Of a stretch of DNA of 6,026 bases, positions 1 to 5,985 are shown one piece after another (the first letter of the stretch is position 1; every line of letters begins with the position of its first letter). The notes under the pieces are model-generated. The model did no database searches. It was not told where the DNA came from and saw only the letters and a program-made list of their open reading frames with translations. Origin of the DNA: an uncultured Oscillospiraceae bacterium (lineage in GTDB: Bacteria > Bacillota > Clostridia > Oscillospirales > Oscillospiraceae); contig CAKTKV010000099.1 in the NCBI GenBank assembly GCA_934572355.1, forward strand, positions 1-6,026, written 5' to 3'. Made by a program: the position numbers and the translations under genes.

Positions 1-142
1 CTGCAAGCTCACGCAGGACTGCGTAATGCTCGACAATCAGGTGCTTATAAGCTACATCGTCGATAAGCTCGGCGGCAGCGTCGGTAAGGATTACTCCGAG
101 CCCTACGGTGCCGAGCGCATCACGATAATTGAGGCAAAGTAA
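1..142 (+). CDS. C-terminal end of a 5'-nucleotidase/UshA-like protein (partial, 5' end outside window)
   Basis: An open frame enters from the left edge (first whole codon at position 2) and ends at TAA 140-142, giving 46 residues. The visible tail reads LISYIVDKLGG, then VGKDYSEPYG, then ERITIIEAK. This resembles the end of the C-terminal domain of bifunctional metallophosphatase/5'-nucleotidases, where a short helix of the type DYI...LGG is followed by a Y.xPxGRI-type strand. These proteins are usually exported and cleave phosphate from nucleotides or related esters. The catalytic metallophosphatase domain would lie upstream, so no active-site residue can be checked. The family call rests on recalled similarity over a short tail and is tentative. 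That this is the end of a real gene is much safer: codon use matches the neighbours and a hairpin follows the stop. Confidence 0.5.
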   Translation, partial: CKLTQDCVMLDNQVLISYIVDKLGGSVGKDYSEPYGAERITIIEAK

Positions 143-150
143 ATATGTAT

Positions 151-181
151 GTGCCCGCGTGCATAATGCACGCGGGCGCAC
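151..181 (+). terminator. Strong GC-rich hairpin after the first gene, probable terminator
   Basis: Bases 153-163 pair perfectly with 167-177 (11 bp, mostly G-C) around a three-base loop, and the stem can extend outward by about two pairs. It begins eight bases after the stop codon at 142. The downstream side (from 181) is only moderately T-rich, with no clean run of T, so it may be a weak or factor-assisted terminator, or mainly a 3'-end stabilising structure. Confidence 0.55.
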
Positions 182-194
182 TTGCTCCCTCGTC

Positions 195-223
195 TTGCAA
201 TATTCCTGCCCTTATGATAAAAT
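195..223 (+). promoter_or_regulatory. Probable sigma-A promoter with extended -10, for the O-antigen ligase-like gene
   Basis: TTGCAA at 195-200 is followed after exactly 17 bases by TAAAAT at 218-223, with a TG at 215-216 one base upstream of the -10 (extended -10 form). Transcription would start near 230, leaving a leader of about 25 bases before the ATG at 255. It sits just after the hairpin at 151-181, so this gene appears to be transcribed independently of the upstream one. Confidence 0.6.
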
Positions 224-254
224 ATACGACACGAATTTTGTGGGGTATAAAACT

Positions 255-1712
255 ATGGAGCTTATAAGAATCGAAAGCAGGGAAAAAAGCTGGCCGCGGT
301 TCCACGCATTCATGACCGCAGCCATGCTTGTATTTTTCATGGTGAGTCCCGCCGCGCCGGAGCATTGGAGCTCGCTCTATTCCGTCTACGGCAGGTGTGC
401 CATTATCGCGATGCTCGCGCTCTATTTCTGGAAATGCGGCCTTCACGGTGCAATCGAGGTAAAGCTTGTCATCTGGTACGCTATATGGCTATTTGTAACC
501 CGTCTGCTCAATACCGACTATTATCTTGAAAACGAGTTCGACCTTGTCCTCAAGACCTTTCTCTGCGCCGCTGTTCTCTCGACCGGCCTCGTGCTTGACT
601 CCACGCAGCGCAGACGCTTCTTTGATATCGTCATTGCCATCGTCGGCGCTTTCTATTTCATCGTCGCGATCCTTGCGATAGTCGCGTGCTTCCTCGGCAT
701 TTATTTTTATATCCCGCCTGAGCATATCCCATTTGGCATTGAAACAGATTATCTCTACGCCGCTTTTTATTTCATTGCGCCGTTCGGAACTAACCGCACC
801 GTTTCCGCCGTCTGGTTCTATATCGCTGGCTGCCTCATGGTTTATGAGTTTCTCAACTGCCGCAGAAAGCTTTGGCGCATCCCGATAGTTCTGGCGTGGC
901 TGGTTTTTTATATCGCCGTTGCGCTCGCCTTCTGCCGCACCATCAAGCTTGCAATGTGCGTTAACGCGGCGATGCTCGTCGTCCTCGGTGGGATGAAGCT
1001 CATAAAGCTGAAGAACGCTCGCCTCAAGGCTCTGCTCATTGCCGTCCTCGCAGCCGCCTCCATGCCCCTTGTTTACAAAAGCTTTGACCTCACCGTCTCC
1101 GCCACGCAGGTGGCTTATGACTGGCTCGACCCGGATATTGAGCGCACCTCCGATGAGTATATGATGTCTTTTTACACTGAAAACACTGACGGTCAGACCT
1201 TCGGCGACACGCGCGATTTGAAGAAGAGCGTCTCCAACATGTCTAACCGCGGCAACATTTTTGCCAGTATTATTCCTACGATCAAAGAAGATCCCATGCT
1301 TCTTCTCATCGGTAAATACAGCCACCAGATAATGAACATCCCGCATAAGTACCAGAATTATCCTTACTTCCACATGCACAATTATCTGGTGCAGACGCTT
1401 ATGCTCGCGGGCGTGGTCGGTCTGCTGCTCGTCCTCGCGTTTTCGGTCATGCTGGTCGTGAAGATGATAAGGCTGTTTTTCTCAAAGCTGCCCGAGGTGA
1501 CGGCGGCAGTCAAGACCCTGACGCTCCCCCTCTCCGGCATATTCATTTACGGCATGATGGAAACGGTGATCTTCACAAACTGTGCAGACGACCGCTCCCC
1601 CACTGACTTCCGCGAGCTTGCCTTCTTTCTCATCGCCGGTATATTCCTCGGCTTCTATTATGACGCCTTCCCCGTAAAGAAGAAAAGCACTGATGTCACA
1701 AAATCTTTATAA
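255..1712 (+). CDS. O-antigen ligase / Wzy polymerase-like polytopic membrane protein
   Basis: The protein has 485 residues and is very hydrophobic, with roughly 11-12 predicted membrane segments (for example near 15-31, 43-60, 68-86, 96-114, 122-150, 183-200, 208-228, 231-247, 258-273, 377-403, 421-440 and 453-469). A large polar extracytoplasmic loop spans about 274-375. This topology and two motifs in and after the loop are typical of the WaaL/Wzy superfamily: an SNRGNIF stretch with Arg332 followed by IKEDPMLLLIG (about 343-353), and HMHNYLVQ (373-380) just before a Gly-rich helix. Family members join or polymerise undecaprenyl-linked sugar chains on the outer face of the membrane; in Gram-positives they serve capsule, teichuronic acid or other wall polysaccharides. 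The start is placed at ATG 255 because a GTGGGG ribosome-like site lies at 240-245 and the promoter at 195-223; an upstream in-frame start near 129 would precede that promoter and encode a non-hydrophobic, unrelated extension. No glycosyltransferase or flippase gene is adjacent, so the polysaccharide is unknown. Confidence 0.75.
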   Translation: MELIRIESREKSWPRFHAFMTAAMLVFFMVSPAAPEHWSSLYSVYGRCAIIAMLALYFWKCGLHGAIEVKLVIWYAIWLFVTRLLNTDYYLENEFDLVLKTFLCAAVLSTGLVLDSTQRRRFFDIVIAIVGAFYFIVAILAIVACFLGIYFYIPPEHIPFGIETDYLYAAFYFIAPFGTNRTVSAVWFYIAGCLMVYEFLNCRRKLWRIPIVLAWLVFYIAVALAFCRTIKLAMCVNAAMLVVLGGMKLIKLKNARLKALLIAVLAAASMPLVYKSFDLTVSATQVAYDWLDPDIERTSDEYMMSFYTENTDGQTFGDTRDLKKSVSNMSNRGNIFASIIPTIKEDPMLLLIGKYSHQIMNIPHKYQNYPYFHMHNYLVQTLMLAGVVGLLLVLAFSVMLVVKMIRLFFSKLPEVTAAVKTLTLPLSGIFIYGMMETVIFTNCADDRSPTDFRELAFFLIAGIFLGFYYDAFPVKKKSTDVTKSL

Positions 1713-1732
1713 TTTCTTAGCCTGTCTGCATA

Positions 1733-1761
1733 TTGACTTTCTGAGCATCACAGAATATAAT
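1733..1761 (+). promoter_or_regulatory. Sigma-A promoter of the riboswitch-ATPase unit
   Basis: TTGACT at 1733-1738 and a perfect TATAAT at 1756-1761 are separated by exactly 17 bases. Transcription should start near 1767-1769, about ten bases before the riboswitch P1 helix begins at 1778. That leaves a leader of roughly 165 bases before the ATPase start codon. Confidence 0.85.
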
Positions 1762-1777
1762 GTGCTACACTGAATTT

Positions 1778-1879
1778 CGCCTGAGGGAGTAATTCCGCAC
1801 CGCGTCCGCGGGGCGAGGCAGACCCGTCAAAACGATGCTTCGGCATCCGGGCTGCTCTGTAAAGAATGAGACTCATGCG
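1778..1879 (+). promoter_or_regulatory. yybP-ykoY-type (Mn2+) riboswitch aptamer
   Basis: The leader carries the conserved loop sequence GGGAGTAA at 1785-1792 directly after the 5' strand of a closing helix. It ends with the GAATGAGAC segment (1864-1872) that matches the family's G.(A/C)GAGAC 3' side. P1 pairs 1778-1785 with 1872-1879 (seven of eight positions paired, one C/U mismatch). Inside are a GC hairpin (1800-1803 with 1808-1811) and a long arm: 1818-1821 with 1852-1855, 1823-1826 with 1848-1851, and 1834-1838 with 1843-1847 capped by a UUCG tetraloop. This family senses Mn2+ and controls Mn exporters and P-type ATPases, as shown for Lactococcus yoaB and E. coli mntP. The neighbouring gene, a P-type cation ATPase, fits. 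The assignment is from conserved motifs and manual folding; no covariance search was run. Confidence 0.82.
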
Positions 1880-1916
1880 TAAGCTGCACAGCTTGCGCAT
1901 GGGTTTTTTGTTTTTT
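1872..1916 (+). terminator. Riboswitch-controlled intrinsic terminator before the ATPase
   Basis: Bases 1872-1885 pair with 1890-1903 (14 bp including two G/U wobbles) around a four-base loop. They are followed by six T (1904-1909), a G, and six more T (1911-1916). The left arm begins at exactly the base where the 3' strand of riboswitch P1 begins and covers it completely (1872-1879), so P1 and the terminator cannot form together. Ligand-stabilised P1 would prevent termination, giving an ON switch. The terminator ends only six bases before the ribosome site of the ATPase. Confidence 0.9.
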
Positions 1917-1921
1917 ATGAA

Positions 1922-1927
1922 AGGAAG
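1922..1927 (+). promoter_or_regulatory. Ribosome binding site that fixes the ATPase start at ATG 1936
   Basis: AGGAAG at 1922-1927 lies eight bases before ATG 1936 but only two bases before the in-frame GTG at 1930. The ATG is therefore the likely start. An ATG at 1928 is in a different frame and is not the gene start. Confidence 0.75.
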
Positions 1928-1935
1928 ATGTGTCC

Positions 1936-4572
1936 ATGTCCGAGTTATACCAGCGCACACAGGATGATATCCTCACAGAGCTTGATAGCTCCGCTTCCGG
2001 GCTGAGCGACGAACAGGCCGAAGAGCGCCTTAAAAGGTACGGTGAAAATAAGCTTGCCGAGGCGAAGAAAACGACCGTCCTCCAGCGCTTTTTCCAGCAG
2101 CTCAAAGACCCAATGCTGCTGATCCTGCTGGCTGCCGCCGCCGTTTCCGCGGTCACAAACGCCCTGTCCGGTGAGAGCTTCACCGAGGTGTTCATCATCC
2201 TTGTCGTCGTCCTGCTCAACGCTGTGCTCGGCGTAATCCAAGAGAGCAAGGCCGAGGCCGCGATAGAAGCGCTGCAAAGCATGACCGCCGCCAAGTGCAA
2301 GGTGCTGCGCGGCAGGGAGCTCAAGGTCATTGAAAGCAGCCACCTTGTTCCAGGCGACGTTGTCATTCTCGAAGCCGGTGACGCCGTACCCGCAGACGGG
2401 CGTCTGCTTGAGAGCGCTTCCCTCAAAATCGAGGAAGCCGCGCTGACCGGTGAGAGCGTCCCAGTCAACAAGGCGGTCGAGGTCATCTTCGACGGCGATG
2501 TTCCCCTCGGTGACCGCAGGAACATGTGCTACATGGGCTCTACCGTTGTCTACGGGCGCGGACACGCTGTCATCACCGCGACCGGGATGAGTACCGAAAT
2601 GGGCAGGATCGCCGGCGTCCTCGCTCAGACCGAGCAGGAGCAGACACCTCTTCAGCGCAAGCTGAGTCAACTCGGCGGCGTGCTCTCAAAGCTCGTCCTC
2701 GGAATATGCGTTTTCATCTTCGTGTTCGATCTTTTAGTCGCGGGTGACTTTTCGCTCGACAGCGTTCTGCGTACCTTCATGGTCGCCGTGTCCCTCGCCG
2801 TCGCCGCGATACCTGAGGGGCTTGCGACGGTCGTCACGGTCGTATTGTCCATAGGCGTTACGAACATGAGCAAACGCAACGCCGTCATCCGCCGCCTGAC
2901 CGCTGTCGAAACTCTCGGCTGCACTCAGGTGATATGCTCCGACAAGACCGGCACGCTGACGCAGAACAAGATGACCGTTGTCGAGCATTACGGGCCGGTC
3001 GATAAGCTTTCCACCGCGATGACGCTCTGCTGCGACGCGGTCTACTCCCCCGACGGCGCGCAGGGCGAGCCGACTGAGGCCGCTCTCGTGAACTTCGGCG
3101 CAGTCAATGGACAGCTGAAGCCGGAGCTTGAGAAGGAGCAGCCCCGCGTCGCCGAAGCTCCGTTTGACTCAATGCGCAAGATGATGTCCACTGTCCATAA
3201 ATGCGGTGATTCCTGCATTCAGTACACCAAGGGCGCGCCCGACGAAGTTCTCACATGCTGCACGAGCTATCTCGATAACGGCGAAGTCTTCCCGCTTACC
3301 GATGAAAAACGCAGTGAAATACTCTCCGTGAACCATGCCATGGCTGACCGCGCCCTGCGTGTTCTCGCCGCGGCGGAGCGCCGCTGGGACACTCTCCCCG
3401 AAGACTGCTCCCCCGCCAACCTAGAGCACGAGCTGTGCTTCATTGGCCTTACCGGTATGATCGACCCTATCCGCCCGGAGGTCAAGTCCGCGATCGATGA
3501 ATGCCGCCGCGCCGGTATTCGTCCCATCATGATAACCGGCGACCACAAGGACACCGCCGTCGCCATCGCGCGCGAGCTCGGCATTATCGACGAAGCTTCA
3601 CAGGCCATTGAGGGGCGCGAGCTAAACAAACTCAGCGATGATGAGCTTGACGAAGTCATTGATAAATACAGCGTCTATGCCCGCGTCCAGCCCGAGCATA
3701 AGGTACGCATCGTCTCCTCGTGGCGTCGCCGCGGCGCGATAACCGCCATGACGGGCGACGGCGTGAACGACGCGCCGTCGATAAAGTCCGCGGACATCGG
3801 TGTCGGCATGGGCATCACCGGCACTGACGTCACCAAAAATGTCGCGGACATGGTGCTCTCCGATGATAACTTTGCCACCATTGTCGACGCTGTCGGTGAG
3901 GGACGGCGCATATACGACAACATCCGGAAGACCATACAGTTTCTGCTGGCCTCCAACATGAGCGAAGTCGTCGGTGTATTCACGGCAACGCTCATGGGCT
4001 TTACTCTTCTTAATCCCGTGCATCTGCTGTTCATAAACCTGATAACCGACTGCTTCCCGGCACTCGCCCTCGGCCTTGAGTGCGGCGAACCGGACATCAT
4101 GGATCGTCCGCCGCGTAAGGCTTCCGACGGCATTTTTGCCGGGGGTCTCGGCGTCGACATAGCGTATCAGGGCGTCCTGATCGCGGTGATCACTCTTGCG
4201 TCATATATAATAGGCCACTGCATGGAGGCCGGCCATTTCGCGTGGCCGCACGGCGTCTCCGATGACGGTATGACAATGGCCTTTCTCACGATGAACATGT
4301 GCGAGATATTCCACAGCTTCAACATGCGCTCCCAGCGCAGGAGCATATTTACGCTGCCTGGGCACAACAAGCTTCTCTGGGGCGCGATGCTCGCGGCACT
4401 CGCGCTGACGACGATAGTCCTTGAGGTCCCGGCAATCGCCGCGGCCTTCGGCTTCACCCCTGTCGACTGGAACGAGTACGCTGTGGCGCTCAGCCTTGCC
4501 ATTCTCGTGATACCGATAGTCGAGCTCGTGAAGCTCTTCCAGCGCGGGGCCGGTAGGCACACTGCGCAATAA
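1936..4572 (+). CDS. P2-type cation-translocating ATPase (PMCA/SERCA-like), probable Mn2+/Ca2+ exporter
   Basis: The 878-residue protein is full length for the family and pumps divalent cations out of the cytoplasm at the cost of ATP. Domains in order: N-terminal cation-ATPase domain (about 1-60); M1-M2 (about 58-102); actuator domain with TGES 171-174; M3-M4 with IPEGL 292-296 (ion-site Glu294); phosphorylation site DKTGTLT with Asp336; nucleotide domain with KGAP 432-435; TGD 534-536; hinge TGDGVNDAP 606-614; then M5-M10. Ion-site residues matching SERCA can be seen in M5 (Asn674, Glu677) and M6 (Asn701, Thr704, Asp705). In M8 the SERCA Glu908 position appears to be Asn787. There is no N-terminal CxxC metal domain and no CPC motif, which argues against a Cu/Zn/Cd P1B pump. 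Expression is controlled by the manganese-type riboswitch and terminator just upstream, so Mn2+ is a likely physiological substrate, although PMCA-type homologues are usually labelled calcium ATPases. It is followed by its own terminator. Confidence 0.93.
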   Translation: MSELYQRTQDDILTELDSSASGLSDEQAEERLKRYGENKLAEAKKTTVLQRFFQQLKDPMLLILLAAAAVSAVTNALSGESFTEVFIILVVVLLNAVLGVIQESKAEAAIEALQSMTAAKCKVLRGRELKVIESSHLVPGDVVILEAGDAVPADGRLLESASLKIEEAALTGESVPVNKAVEVIFDGDVPLGDRRNMCYMGSTVVYGRGHAVITATGMSTEMGRIAGVLAQTEQEQTPLQRKLSQLGGVLSKLVLGICVFIFVFDLLVAGDFSLDSVLRTFMVAVSLAVAAIPEGLATVVTVVLSIGVTNMSKRNAVIRRLTAVETLGCTQVICSDKTGTLTQNKMTVVEHYGPVDKLSTAMTLCCDAVYSPDGAQGEPTEAALVNFGAVNGQLKPELEKEQPRVAEAPFDSMRKMMSTVHKCGDSCIQYTKGAPDEVLTCCTSYLDNGEVFPLTDEKRSEILSVNHAMADRALRVLAAAERRWDTLPEDCSPANLEHELCFIGLTGMIDPIRPEVKSAIDECRRAGIRPIMITGDHKDTAVAIARELGIIDEASQAIEGRELNKLSDDELDEVIDKYSVYARVQPEHKVRIVSSWRRRGAITAMTGDGVNDAPSIKSADIGVGMGITGTDVTKNVADMVLSDDNFATIVDAVGEGRRIYDNIRKTIQFLLASNMSEVVGVFTATLMGFTLLNPVHLLFINLITDCFPALALGLECGEPDIMDRPPRKASDGIFAGGLGVDIAYQGVLIAVITLASYIIGHCMEAGHFAWPHGVSDDGMTMAFLTMNMCEIFHSFNMRSQRRSIFTLPGHNKLLWGAMLAALALTTIVLEVPAIAAAFGFTPVDWNEYAVALSLAILVIPIVELVKLFQRGAGRHTAQ

Positions 4573-4582
4573 TATGTACAAT

Positions 4583-4620
4583 GCGTCTGCACTGCCGATT
4601 TCGGCAATGCAGACGCTTTT
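4583..4620 (+). terminator. Intrinsic terminator of the ATPase gene
   Basis: Bases 4583-4591 pair with 4608-4616, then after one mismatch 4593-4596 pair with 4603-4606, around a six-base loop. TTTT (4617-4620) and a further T-rich stretch follow. It lies ten bases after the ATPase stop and before the next promoter, separating the two units. Confidence 0.88.
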
Positions 4621-4638
4621 ACTATTTTCGGATAGGTA

Positions 4639-4667
4639 TTGACATACGCAGTCCGCGCGTTTATAAT
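4639..4667 (+). promoter_or_regulatory. Perfect consensus sigma-A promoter of the tetR unit
   Basis: TTGACA at 4639-4644 and TATAAT at 4662-4667 both match consensus exactly and are 17 bases apart. Start of transcription would be near 4674, inside the dyad repeats listed next. A promoter this strong is expected to need repression, which fits the overlapping operator. Confidence 0.92.
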
Positions 4668-4693
4668 TACAGTGTAATCGATTACAGTGTAAT
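4666..4693 (+). promoter_or_regulatory. Tandem dyad operator, probable TetR autoregulatory site
   Basis: ATTACAGTGTAAT occurs twice, at 4666-4678 and 4681-4693, two bases apart. Each copy is a 6+6 palindrome (ATTACA/TGTAAT) around a central G. The junction also forms a perfect 14-bp palindrome, TGTAATCGATTACA, at 4673-4686. The block overlaps the last two bases of the -10 and the transcription start and ends 18 bases before the tetR ATG. This is a classic position for a repressor that shuts off its own promoter, with room for two dimers or one dimer on the central palindrome. Which protein binds is inferred from adjacency only. Confidence 0.8.
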
Positions 4694-4711
4694 TGCGAAT
4701 GAGGTGAACTG

Positions 4712-5350
4712 ATGGCGCTGAAAGATCATTCTCTGGACAATAAGATCACCGCCGCTGCGGTAAAGGAGTTTTCCGCCAAGGGCTATAATGGCGCGTCACT
4801 TCGGAAGATAGCGGAGGGCGCGGGTGTCACCGTCGGCGCGATACAGACGCGCTATAAGTCTAAAGATGAGCTGTTCGCAAGTCTGCTGAAGCCGCTTCTG
4901 GACGATATAAGCGTGACATTCCAAAGCGTCAAAGCGGACTACTATTCCGGTGCGGACGGCAACCTCGCGGCACAGCTCAAGGTCTCGATGCAGCACGAGT
5001 CAAAAGCGATACTGCATCTGATCTTCGCGCACTATAACGAGGCGCTGCTGCTCTTCTGCCGAAGCGTGGGCAGCAGCATGGAGCATTATTTTGACGCGGT
5101 CGTAAAAAGCAAAATCGACGAGAGCATAGCTTTCTTTCACAATGCGGGTTATACAGGCATTGATGAAAGACTGCTGGGACTTCTTATCTCCGCACAGTTT
5201 GATTCCTACCGCCGCATCGTCATTGACTGCCCCGACCGGGAAAGCGCCGAAAAATATATGAGCGCGCTGATGACGTATCACTTCGGCGGCTGGACGGCGT
5301 TGTTTGAATCTGCAAAATTATTATCGGAGGACACAGGTAATGAAATATAA
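4712..5350 (+). CDS. TetR/AcrR-family transcriptional regulator
   Basis: The 212-residue protein has the usual TetR length and layout. The N-terminal helix-turn-helix domain spans about 8-56, with helix 2 at 29-38 (SLRKIAEGAG) and the recognition helix region at about 40-48. It ends in the family signature YKSKDELF (48-55). The remaining all-helical part, from about 60 to the end, is the ligand-binding and dimerisation domain. It is too divergent to suggest a ligand. The start is ATG 4712, preceded by GAGGTGA at 4701-4707. The gene follows a consensus promoter overlapped by a double dyad, so autorepression is likely. Its last 11 bases overlap the next gene, which implies a two-gene operon and a regulator that responds to something connected with that enzyme. 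Confidence 0.92.
   Translation: MALKDHSLDNKITAAAVKEFSAKGYNGASLRKIAEGAGVTVGAIQTRYKSKDELFASLLKPLLDDISVTFQSVKADYYSGADGNLAAQLKVSMQHESKAILHLIFAHYNEALLLFCRSVGSSMEHYFDAVVKSKIDESIAFFHNAGYTGIDERLLGLLISAQFDSYRRIVIDCPDRESAEKYMSALMTYHFGGWTALFESAKLLSEDTGNEI
5326..5330 (+). promoter_or_regulatory. Ribosome binding site that fixes the start of the ATC-hydrolase-like gene at ATG 5340
   Basis: GGAGG at 5326-5330 lies inside the 3' end of tetR, nine bases before ATG 5340. An in-frame TTG at 5304 would add 12 residues but has no ribosome site, and would place this GGAGG within the coding part. ATG 5340 is preferred. Confidence 0.85.
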
Positions 5351-5972
5351 CGGATTCTATTTCTGGATATTCAAAGGCTCTATGAAGAAGGTTATCGCTG
5401 AGAAGTACGGCAAGCAGTACGCTTCCGAAATCATGAAGAAGAGCAAGCGCGTATACCGCGAGCTTGTGGAAAAAGCAGACGATATCGGCGACGATAACCC
5501 GATGGCGTATAACGAGCTGTTCGCACTCTCATTCGTTGCGCCTTATGTGGCGAGCGATAAGAAGATACCGCCCGAGACGGTGCAGGAGATGATGCGCCGC
5601 TCGCTGTATCACATCAAGTGGTACTTTGCGAAGACCGACCTCAACACTGCCAAGGGCAAGGCCGAGAACAAAAAGAGCGTCGTCAAATACGCCAAGTGGT
5701 ACACGCCCGAAAAAGAGGCGCAGTACCCCACCTCCTTCAAGGTCGATTTTGTCGGTCAGCCCCACGAGGGCGCATGCTATTACCGCATCACTCGCTGCCC
5801 GATCTGCGCGTATACGGATAAGCTCGGTGTGCGGGAGCTGATGCCGCTGTTCTGCGAGCTGGACGAGGTCATGATAACGCTCCAGCACGGCGTGCTGCAC
5901 CGTGAGCATACCATCGCCGACGGCGGAGAATACTGCGACTACTACATAACCGGAAACAAGGAACAAGTCTGA
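5340..5972 (+). CDS. L-2-amino-thiazoline-4-carboxylate (ATC) hydrolase-like family protein
   Basis: The protein has 210 residues, with no signal peptide or membrane segment, so it is probably cytosolic. The N-terminal half is helical and basic (KKVIAEKYGKQYASEIMKKS, about 16-35). The C-terminal half carries the pattern I recall for the ATC hydrolase family: RCPICAY with Cys153 and Cys156, then LG.RELMPLFCELDE with Cys172 and Asp175, then HREHTIADGGEYCDYYI with His187, His190, Gly195-196, Cys199 and Asp200. The founding enzymes open the thiazoline ring of L-ATC in the Pseudomonas route from DL-ATC to L-cysteine. Most family members in Clostridia are uncharacterised, and the true substrate here is unknown. 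The several conserved Cys, Asp and His residues could bind a metal or act in catalysis; that is inference. The gene is translationally coupled to tetR (11-base overlap) and followed by a stem-loop. Confidence 0.75.
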   Translation: MKYNGFYFWIFKGSMKKVIAEKYGKQYASEIMKKSKRVYRELVEKADDIGDDNPMAYNELFALSFVAPYVASDKKIPPETVQEMMRRSLYHIKWYFAKTDLNTAKGKAENKKSVVKYAKWYTPEKEAQYPTSFKVDFVGQPHEGACYYRITRCPICAYTDKLGVRELMPLFCELDEVMITLQHGVLHREHTIADGGEYCDYYITGNKEQV

Positions 5973-5985
5973 TTAAAGCAGCAAA

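Noticed and set aside
129..254. Upstream extension of the ligase-like protein to a start near 129
   Set aside because: It would begin inside the previous gene, run through the hairpin at 151-181 and precede the promoter at 195-223. The extra 42 residues are polar and unlike the family N-terminus, and ATG 255 has a plausible ribosome site.
489..1379. Long open frame on the - strand (296 codons) inside the ligase-like gene
   Set aside because: It is antisense to a well-supported membrane protein gene. Its translation is low in hydrophobic structure, has no recognisable domain, and has no ribosome site or promoter of its own; it reflects the biased third positions of the + strand gene.
1827..2670. 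Two overlapping - strand open frames across the riboswitch and the 5' part of the ATPase
   Set aside because: They run antisense through the ATPase and the riboswitch leader, and their Ser/Thr/Arg-rich or Gly/Asp-rich translations are typical shadow frames. The + strand protein has every expected P-type ATPase motif.
3267..4607. Several - strand open frames of about 125-160 codons across the C-terminal half of the ATPase
   Set aside because: All are antisense shadows of conserved ATPase sequence (phosphorylation to M10 regions), with no initiation signals and no coherent domains.
4666..4693. Possible CopY/BlaI-type box (TACANNTGTA) in the tetR promoter
   Set aside because: The spacing differs: here TACA and TGTA are separated by one base, not two. 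The adjacent regulator is a TetR, not a CopY/BlaI winged-helix protein, so a TetR operator is the simpler reading.
5304..5339. Alternative TTG start for the ATC-hydrolase-like gene
   Set aside because: There is no ribosome site before the TTG, whereas GGAGG at 5326-5330 is well placed for ATG 5340.
5618..5841. Two short alternative + strand frames inside the ATC-hydrolase-like gene
   Set aside because: They are Arg-rich, off-frame translations of a well-supported gene, with no start signals of their own.
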